A stretch of 51,115 nt of DNA, from positions 1 through 51,115 of the forward strand of contig CANJZW010000028.1 in the NCBI GenBank assembly GCA_947479475.1, read 5' to 3'. Within the stretch, counting starts at the first letter, position 1. Each line of letters opens with the position of its first letter. Below, piece by piece: positions 45,340-51,115 of the stretch. This DNA comes from Chthoniobacteraceae bacterium. GTDB lineage: Bacteria > Verrucomicrobiota > Verrucomicrobiia > Chthoniobacterales > Chthoniobacteraceae. The translations under genes were made by a program, and so were the position numbers. A model generated the notes under the pieces. The model was not told the DNA's origin. It ran no database searches and was given only the letters and a program-made list of their open reading frames with translations.

Positions 45340-45400
45340 GGGGACAGGCACTGGGGACTGGGACTGGGGACAGGCACTTTGATTTCCCGGGGACAGGCAC
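45340..45400 (+). repeat. Three copies of ggggacaggcac
   Basis: The 12-mer occurs at 45340-45351, 45366-45377 and 45389-45400, with ggactgggactgg filler between. It lies 62 bp before the NtrC-type gene start. The motif agrees with the GTGCCTGTCCCC-type palindromic repeats that are scattered in many bacterial genomes. Confidence 0.8.
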
Positions 45401-45461
45401 TTTTGGATTGCAAACTCCGCTCGCTGGGTGTGACATAGTGGCGCACCTGGGGGTTTTGCCT

Positions 45462-46880
45462 ATGAATCCAACGCTTCTCATTGTTGATGACGAAAAACAC
45501 ACCCGCGAAGGACTCCGCGCCTCGCTCGAGGATGCCTTCGATGTGTACATTGCCCCAGATATTGCGGGGGCCCACTCCGTGCTCACCCGCGAACACGTCG
45601 ACATTGTGCTCACCGATTTGCGCATCGGGGGCGAGGACGGGATGCAGTTGGTCGACCAGATTTTGGCGCGCACGCATCCGCCGGTGGTGGTGATGATGAC
45701 GGCCTACGGGTCGGTGGACACGGCGGTGGAAGCGATGCGGCGCGGGGCGTACGATTTTGTGACGAAACCGGTGAACATCGACCGGTTGGAGATTCTTTTG
45801 CAGCGGGCGCTGAAGTCGCAGCGTGTGGAAAAAGAGGTGGTGGAACTCAAGCGGCAGGTGGAAAAGCAGTTTGGGCTGGAGCGGCTGGTGGGCGGGTCGG
45901 CCGTGATGCAGGAGGTTTACGACACGATCCGGCAGGTGGCGCCCACGCGGGCGACGGTGCTGATTCAGGGGGAGAGCGGGACGGGAAAGGAACTGGTGGC
46001 GCAGGCATTACACTCCCTGAGCGAACGGACAAAGGGCAAGTTTGTGACGGTGCATTGTGCCGCGCTTTCCTCGCAACTTTTAGAGAGCGAACTGTTCGGG
46101 CACGAGAAAGGAGCTTTCACAGGGGCGAGCGAACGGCGGATCGGCCGTTTTGAGCAGGCCAATGGAGGGACGCTGTTTTTGGACGAGATCGGGGAGATTG
46201 ACCAGACAACTCAGGTGAAACTGCTGCGGGTTCTGGGGGAGGAGCGTTCGTTTGAGCGGGTCGGGGGGAGCACGACCTTGAAGGTGGATGTGCGCCTTGT
46301 GGCAGCCACAAACAAGGACCTCGCCAAGATGGCGGCGGAGGGGAAGTTTCGGGAGGATTTGTATTTCCGCCTGAGTGTGGTGCCTTTGACTTTGCCTCCG
46401 CTTAGGGCGCGCAAAGAGGATTTACCTGTTTTGGTGCAGGCTTTCCTGAAGGCGTTTGCGGCGGACAATGGCAAGCCGCTCAGGGAGCTCTCCGGGGAGG
46501 CGATGCAGGCGATTCTGGCTTACGACTGGCCGGGGAACGTCAGGGAATTGCGGACGGCGATTGAGCACGGGGTGGTGATGGCCACCGGCGTGAAGATCGA
46601 GCTTCGAGATTTGCCCGTGAAGGTGCGCGGTGGCGCCGGGGTTCTGGGGGCGGTTCTGGGGGGAATTCAAGGGGCGGTTCTGGGGGGGGGGATACAGGGA
46701 GCTGCTCTGGGAGGAGCGCGCGAGGAGCGGCTGGATTTGCACAAGGTCGAGGACCGTCTTATTGCCGAGGCCATGCAAGAAACCAAGGGGAACGTGACCA
46801 AAGCCGCGTTGCGGTTGGGGATCAGTCGTCGGACTTTGCACCGGCGTTTGAAGGAGCACCGGGAGGTCGGGCCCCAATAG
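45462..46880 (+). CDS. NtrC-type sigma-54 response regulator
   Basis: The start at 45462 (MNPTLLIVDDEKHTREG) fits the receiver fold. The phospho-acceptor Asp is in VLTDLRIGG, with Thr/Lys in MMTAYGS and TKPVN. The AAA+ domain has Walker A GESGTGKE, the sigma-54 contact loop EKGAFTGASE, Walker B GGTLFLDEIGE and the Arg-rich sensor REDLYFRLSV. A Fis-type HTH closes the protein (NVTKAALRLGISRRTLHRRL). Between AAA+ and HTH sits a Gly/Ala/Leu repeat linker (GAVLGGIQGAVLGGGIQG). It activates sigma-54 promoters when phosphorylated. No histidine kinase is adjacent. The frame upstream to 45270 is non-native. Confidence 0.95.
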   Translation: MNPTLLIVDDEKHTREGLRASLEDAFDVYIAPDIAGAHSVLTREHVDIVLTDLRIGGEDGMQLVDQILARTHPPVVVMMTAYGSVDTAVEAMRRGAYDFVTKPVNIDRLEILLQRALKSQRVEKEVVELKRQVEKQFGLERLVGGSAVMQEVYDTIRQVAPTRATVLIQGESGTGKELVAQALHSLSERTKGKFVTVHCAALSSQLLESELFGHEKGAFTGASERRIGRFEQANGGTLFLDEIGEIDQTTQVKLLRVLGEERSFERVGGSTTLKVDVRLVAATNKDLAKMAAEGKFREDLYFRLSVVPLTLPPLRARKEDLPVLVQAFLKAFAADNGKPLRELSGEAMQAILAYDWPGNVRELRTAIEHGVVMATGVKIELRDLPVKVRGGAGVLGAVLGGIQGAVLGGGIQGAALGGAREERLDLHKVEDRLIAEAMQETKGNVTKAALRLGISRRTLHRRLKEHREVGPQ

Positions 46881-46981
46881 GAAGCGGCTTGGCTCCGGAG
46901 CCCTGTTGTCTATTTCCAGCGGTGCTCCCGGGGTTTGCGGGGCATTAGCCCTCGCCCTCGCGTGTGCGCGCGGGGCGTGCC

Positions 46982-49284
46982 TCAGCAGCAGCGGTTGATC
47001 CCGTTGAAACGGCGGTCCGCGGAAATGAGGAACGCGTTTGCGCGGGGGTTGGTGTTGGGCGGGCAGGTGCACTCGGCAACCTGGACGATCCTCTCCCTCT
47101 CGATGGCGGCCTGTCCTGAAAGCTCCTGAACCAGCGCCACCCCGAGCCCCAGAAGGCCGGCCACAGGGACGCCCGATTTTGTCGCATCCAGGTGCGGCAG
47201 CCAGACTGGTTCACTCTCGGAAAGGACGGCCTCCTTTTTGCGGCGCAGCAGCGCGACCGCTTCAGAAATGGTGATCCCCAAGAGCAGGGCCACCAGCGTG
47301 AGGAACCCGGCCGTCACGGCGGCATCGGTGCGCATGTTGAGGCGGAGACGCTCGGCGGCATGGATCTTTTTCTCTAGGGCTGGGCCGGAATCGGGCGTTT
47401 TTTCCAGCTCCTGCTTGAGGACGAGGAGGTCTGCGTCCGCCTTTCGTGCGGCGGCCAGAAAGCCGATTCTGGGGTCGGAATGGCCTATTTTTTCCACGGC
47501 GGCAGTGACCGTGACGCTTAGTAGCCAGACTAGGGGTAGGACGGTGACTAGGGCGAAAGCGGGCTTGCCATCGGGTTTACGGAGCTGGTGTTTGAGGAGA
47601 ATGATGGAGCCCAGGCTTAGCGCGATACTTGCCAGCAGTTGGTTTGCGATCCCGAAAATAGGCCAGAGCGCCTTGGTGCCGCCCTCAGGGTCGGCCACGC
47701 CATTGAGCAGAAAGAAGCCCCAGGCGGAGACGATCAATCCGCTGCACAGGAGGTTGGAAGTCTGGTTGGCGGCGTTGCCCATCGTGGGCCAGACGCGGCC
47801 CAGGGCGTCCTGGAGGAGGTAACGGCCGACGCGTGTGCCTGCGTCCAGAGTGGTGAGGATGAAGAGGGCCTCAAACATCAGGGCGAAGTGGTACCAAAGG
47901 CCGAGCATCTTGTCGCCGAAGGCAGAGGCGAAGAGGCGCGCCATTCCGACGGCTAGCGTGGCGGCTCCGCCCGTGCGCCCAAACAGGCTTTCTTCCTGAA
48001 CGGCGCGGGCGAGGCTTTCCATTTGCTCCAAAGAGACGGCGAAAATGGGGCCGAAGCTGTTGACCTTGTTGATGGCGGCCTCCGCCCCGGCCGCCTTGAT
48101 GTTGATCGCCAGGTACACGCCCGGTTCAAGCGTGCACGCCGCGATGAGGGCCAGGATGGCGACCAACGACTCCAAGCACATTGCGCCGTAACCCACAGGC
48201 CGGATGAAACGCTCCCGGGTGATGATTTTTGGGGTGATGCCGCTGGAGATCAGGGCGTGAAAACCGCTGATGGCTCCGCAGGCAATCGTGATGAAACAAA
48301 AGGGGAAAAGTTTCCCGGGAATGACGGGGCCGCTTCCATCCACAAACTGGGTGAGCGCCGGCATATGGAGGTCGGGCAGCACGACCTCCATATGCCGATG
48401 GCCAGTGCGAAAATCGTGCCGAGCTTGAGGAAGGTGCTCAGGTAATCCCGCGGAGCCAGCAGCAGCCAGACAGGCAGGACGGAAGCCGCCAGTCCGTACA
48501 CGATGACGCTCCAGGCAAGGGTGTGCGCCTTCAAACGGAAGGCGGAAGCGAGGCCTGGGTCGGAGTGGATGAACTGGCCGCCCCAGACCGAGGCGAGTAG
48601 CAAAACGGCGCCGATCACGGAGGCCTCCAGGACTTTGCCCGGGCGTAGAAAACGCATGTAGCCGCCCATGAACATGGCGGCGGGGATGGTTGCGGCGACG
48701 GTGAACACGCCCCAGGGGCTTTCGGCGAGCGCGTTGACAACCACCAGGGCCAGCACCGCCAGGAGGATCACCATGATCGAGAGCACCGCGATGGTTCCGA
48801 CGACGCCCGCCGCGCGCCCGATTTCTTCGCGCACCATCTGTGCGAGGGAGCGCCCGTCGCGCCGCGTGGAGGCCGCGAGGATGACCATGTCCTGGACGGC
48901 GCCGCCCAGAACGACGCCCAGAAGGATCCAGAGTGTTCCGGGCAGGTAGCCGAATTGGGCGGCCAGAACGGGACCGACGAGGGGGCCTGGGCCGGAGATG
49001 GCGGCGAAATGGTGGCCGAAGACGACCCAGGGGTTGGTTTTTACAAAGTCTCTGCCGTCTTCGAACTGCTCGCAGGGGGTGGATCTGAGGTCGTTCAAGG
49101 CCAGCGCCTTGGCGGCAATCCATTTGGAGTAGAACCTGTATCCGATGGAGTAGGTGCAGACGGCGGCGGTCAGCAGGTAGACGGAGTTGACCGGTTCGCT
49201 GCGGCGCAGGGCGATGACGGCATAGGCGCCGGCGCCCAGAAGGGCGATGGCGGTCCAGAGAAGGAGTTGGAGGGCCTTTTTCAT
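46982..49284 (-). pseudogene. cstA: Carbon starvation protein CstA, split by a -1 frameshift
   Basis: Two frames join to a complete CstA-like peptide transporter of about 767 residues. The first (49284 to about 48390, MKKALQLLLWTAIALLGAGA...) holds the family core PWVVFGHHFAAISGPGPLVG, PGTLWILLGVVLGGAVQDM and TRRDGRSLAQM. The second frame continues VVLPDLHMPALTQFVDGSGP to the stop at 46982, with the remaining membrane helices and NMRTDAAVTAGFLTLVALLL. The switch lies near 48385-48397, where one base is missing. A frame of 772 codons that starts at 49300 is open by chance over the first part but encodes Arg-rich nonsense there. So the gene is either broken or the sequence has an error at a palindrome. 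Confidence 0.88.
48359..48397. repeat. Perfect 16-bp palindrome with 7-nt loop inside cstA
   Basis: Arms cggcatatggaggtcg (48359-48374) and cgacctccatatgccg (48382-48397) are perfect reverse complements with the loop ggcagca. This hairpin coincides with the cstA frameshift. Confidence 0.95.
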
Positions 49285-49396
49285 TGGGAAGGGGGCCCAC
49301 CGTACTGGATTGGTGCGGAAATGGCTACGACTTGATCTTGGGCAGAAAGAGAGTGTGGCCCTTGAGAATGTGGCCCAAAGGGTGTACTTTTAGCTC

Positions 49397-49873
49397 ATGA
49401 ACAAGTCCGTGGTGCCTGTGGAAGTGCGGTCGGTTTTGCCCTTGAACGCGGGGCGCGCGATTTTTTTGGGGAATGACGAAAAGGTTTTCGTGATTTACGT
49501 GGATGAACAGGTGGGAGTGGCGATTTCGATGTTGATCAAGGGGGAGAGCCGGGAGCGGCCGATGACGCACGAATTGACGGTGCACTTGATGACGGCGTTG
49601 GGCGCCAAGGTGGACCGGGTGGTGATTAACGACGTGAAGAACGAGACGTATTTTGCCCGGCTGATTGTGAGCTGCCAGAACGAGCTTTTTCAGCGCAAGA
49701 TCATCGAACTGGACGGGCGTCCGAGTGATTGCATTGCGTTGGCGATCGCCCAAAAGGCGCCGATATACGTGGCCAAGGAGGTTTGGGAGGAGGTGGAGGA
49801 CCGATCGGAGGTGTTGCGGCAGATCAAGGAAAACGATCTTGAAGCGGGAGGGGAGCCGCCGGAGGAGGCGTGA
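49397..49873 (+). CDS. Bifunctional nuclease family protein (DUF151)
   Basis: 158 residues. The DUF151/BFN core is visible: RAIFLGNDEKVFVIYVDEQVG, RPMTHELTVHLMTALGAKVD, RVVINDVKNETYFARLIV and the signature ELDGRPSDCIALAIAQKAPIYV. Plant and archaeal relatives have RNase and DNase activity and stress roles; activity in bacteria is little known. It starts 112 bp from cstA, divergently, and ends with an acidic tail. It lies alone on its strand. Confidence 0.93.
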   Translation: MNKSVVPVEVRSVLPLNAGRAIFLGNDEKVFVIYVDEQVGVAISMLIKGESRERPMTHELTVHLMTALGAKVDRVVINDVKNETYFARLIVSCQNELFQRKIIELDGRPSDCIALAIAQKAPIYVAKEVWEEVEDRSEVLRQIKENDLEAGGEPPEEA

Positions 49874-49910
49874 GCAGGCGGGATGGGGCTCCCGCTTAGC
49901 GTGCGGTTGT

Positions 49911-49935
49911 GGGCGCTGGGGCGCTGGGGCGCTGG
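49911..49935 (+). repeat. Triple gggcgctg repeat
   Basis: Three adjacent copies of gggcgctg lie just behind the BFN gene in the 297-bp gap. The gap otherwise holds only the decamer array. Confidence 0.6.
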
Positions 49936-50020
49936 CGAGATGAATGGGTTGTTTGTTTGTTTGACGTAAGGGGTCGTGGATTTGTCTGGCTCAATAGAGC
50001 TGGGTACGGCGGATGCATTA

Positions 50021-50080
50021 TCTTGGCGGACTCTGGCGGACTCTGGCGGACTCTGGCGGACTCTGGCGGACTCTGGCGGA
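50021..50080 (+). repeat. Decamer tandem repeat ctctggcgga
   Basis: Five perfect copies of ctctggcgga stand at 50031-50080, with one diverged copy (tcttggcgga) before them. It lies 91 bp before the start of the next secreted-protein gene. A 10-bp unit fits one DNA turn and is prone to slippage, so copy number may vary between strains. Confidence 0.95.
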
Positions 50081-50170
50081 AAGGGTGTTTGTTTTTTGGT
50101 TCGCGCAGGGGAGTTTTTTTGGCATGATTTTAGGCCGTCGCGCTGGCGAGTCTGGTCCTGGAAATAGATT

Positions 50171-50734
50171 ATGAAACACACCTTCTTCGGCCTTGTGGCC
50201 ATGCTTTTTGCTGTCTCTGATTGTCTTGCTGCGGTCGAGGTAGCCGCGGAGATGCTGGCTTATCGTGAGAAAAAAGAGACTTCTCCGGGGGAAGTGGAGA
50301 GCACCAAAAAGTCGATGACCCCCAGTAAATCAAACGCCCAGGATAAAATGATCTCCATTTCGTTGCGCAATACTTCCAGAAAGCCTGAGAACGAATTGGT
50401 TGTGAGGTACTGGTTTATCGGTCGGGATATGAAAACTTATAAAACCAGTGTTTTCGATGGCGGTGAAACCAGTGCGCAACTCAAGGCCAACGGAACATTT
50501 AGTCTGACGACGGATCCGGCCAAGGGGACGGTCGTTCGAAAGGCGGCGAGTCCGGGGAAAATGGGCGAGGCAACCGGGGTGAAGATTGTAGGATACGGGG
50601 TGCAGGTGATTAAAGCGGACAAGGTGGTTGGGGAATCGTTTTTAGAGTCTGAGCATAAAAAGTTGGTGGGCTCGGAGGGGAAAACACCCGGGCCATTTTT
50701 CAAGATCGTCAAGCCCGACGCAGACGCGCAGTGA
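50171..50734 (+). CDS. Secreted protein of unknown function
   Basis: 187 residues with a signal peptide (MKHTFFGLVAMLFAVSDCLA). The mature part is Lys/Ser/Thr-rich, with KMISISLRNTSRKPENELVV and RYWFIGRDMKTYKTSVFDGG forming an Ig-like beta pattern. I do not recognise a named family, though similar small exported proteins occur across verrucomicrobia. It stands alone behind the decamer array. Confidence 0.65.
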   Translation: MKHTFFGLVAMLFAVSDCLAAVEVAAEMLAYREKKETSPGEVESTKKSMTPSKSNAQDKMISISLRNTSRKPENELVVRYWFIGRDMKTYKTSVFDGGETSAQLKANGTFSLTTDPAKGTVVRKAASPGKMGEATGVKIVGYGVQVIKADKVVGESFLESEHKKLVGSEGKTPGPFFKIVKPDADAQ

Positions 50735-50915
50735 TTTTCCCGCAAGCCTCTTGGATCAGATGATTTTTCGGATGCCTTTCCAGTACCCGAATGGGCAAAA
50801 GTTTCGGATCTGATGCCTCCGGCATGACCAAACGGCGCTTGCTATCGCTCCGCCGCCCCCGGAAGGGGTAGCCAGTTCGCAAAGAACCCAATTACAGAAC
50901 AAACTTTACACCGGC
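50735..50915. other. Intergenic, nothing recognised
   Basis: 181 bp between the secreted protein gene and the dispersed repeat. Short open frames on the minus strand (for example PEASDPKLLPIRVLERHP) are too short to support. Confidence 0.4.
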
Positions 50916-51115
50916 CGCGGTTCGCTCCTCCATTGCCGTTTTTAGAATAATCGAAGCGTTTCCGCCCCGAGGGGCAGTCCACTAGCAGCCCATGGCAACG
51001 CCATGGGTTTGATCCGTTATAAAACCGAAAGCCCTGCAGGGGCGCCCCATGATGACGCCACCATTTGGAATGGACCGGGAGGCTGGAGTGCCCTTACAGG
51101 GCGTATTTTTATGGG
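50916..51115 (+). repeat. Dispersed repeat element, copy 2 (to window edge)
   Basis: Second copy of 12193-12390 in the same orientation, with a slightly different middle (gaggggcagtccactagcag against gggcaggctactcgcaac). It runs to or near the right edge. Both copies follow gene-poor DNA. Confidence 0.85.

Noticed and set aside
46982..49300. A single 772-codon open frame over the whole cstA locus
   Set aside because: Its first 300 codons are Arg/Pro-rich and unlike any transporter; the true CstA N-terminus is in another frame. The long frame is open by chance in GC-rich DNA.
50021..50080. CRISPR-like array
   Set aside because: Units are 10 bp without spacers, so it is a simple tandem repeat; no cas genes are present.

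Overview
The window looks like a chromosomal segment of a Verrucomicrobiota bacterium (PVC superphylum), moderately GC-rich. The assignment rests on gene content. There are several families that are expanded almost only in planctomycetes and verrucomicrobia: DUF1549/DUF1553 and DUF1592-type proteins with CxxCH haem motifs, DUF1501 and DUF1552 Tat-exported partners, a PVC-type ECF sigma factor with a FecR-like partner, and a beta-propeller/HEAT/cytochrome c dehydrogenase-like protein. There are also a verrucomicrobial-style PATR autotransporter and GFTLIELL pseudopilins. I cannot place it below phylum level from sequence alone.

Layout. 1-5.1 kb: a gene running off the left edge next to IS-end-like repeats, tRNA-Gly(CCC), a pseudopilin, a DUF445 membrane protein, metF, and an exported TIM-barrel sugar isomerase/epimerase-like protein. 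5.3-11.8 kb: a tight four-gene operon of ECF sigma factor, FecR-like regulator, PSCyt1-DUF1549-DUF1553(+LamG) and DUF1501; the first three genes overlap through ATGA. 11.8-15.1 kb: a scarred region with a DUF1552 remnant cut exactly at a dispersed repeat, two secreted proteins and a transposase stub. 15.1-19.9 kb: a DUF1592-type/DUF1552 gene pair. This pair, with its flanks, sits between 41-bp near-perfect inverted repeats about 5.2 kb apart, so it may be a mobile cassette. 20.1-26.6 kb: Fic AMP-transferase, LacI remnant, an orphan DUF1501, an M14 carboxypeptidase and a secreted beta-propeller glycosidase-like protein.

26.6-35.1 kb: a probable carbohydrate-oxidation locus. It holds a YhcH-like protein, an AraC regulator with a PAS-like sensor, a divergent run of two SDR-type oxidoreductases, a VOC protein, a DUF4432 epimerase-like protein, a Gfo/Idh/MocA oxidoreductase, and an exported sorbosone-dehydrogenase-like propeller with cytochrome c. 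35.3-40.0 kb: a MptE-like DUF115 protein, SDR and fatty acid desaturase on the minus strand, then an MFS transporter on the plus strand. 40.4-45.3 kb: a 1601-residue autotransporter with a clear terminator. 45.4-51.1 kb: an orphan NtrC-type regulator, a frameshifted cstA, a bifunctional nuclease-family protein, a decamer tandem repeat, a secreted protein, and a second copy of the dispersed repeat at the right edge.

The most notable signals are three. The cstA frameshift lies inside a perfect 16-bp palindrome, as expected of a quasipalindrome-correction mutation or an assembly error at a hairpin. The DUF1592/DUF1552 pair is bounded by inverted repeats. The AraC-controlled oxidative sugar locus has a gene combination I do not recognise as a described pathway. 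No CRISPR array, rRNA or recognisable defence island was seen.
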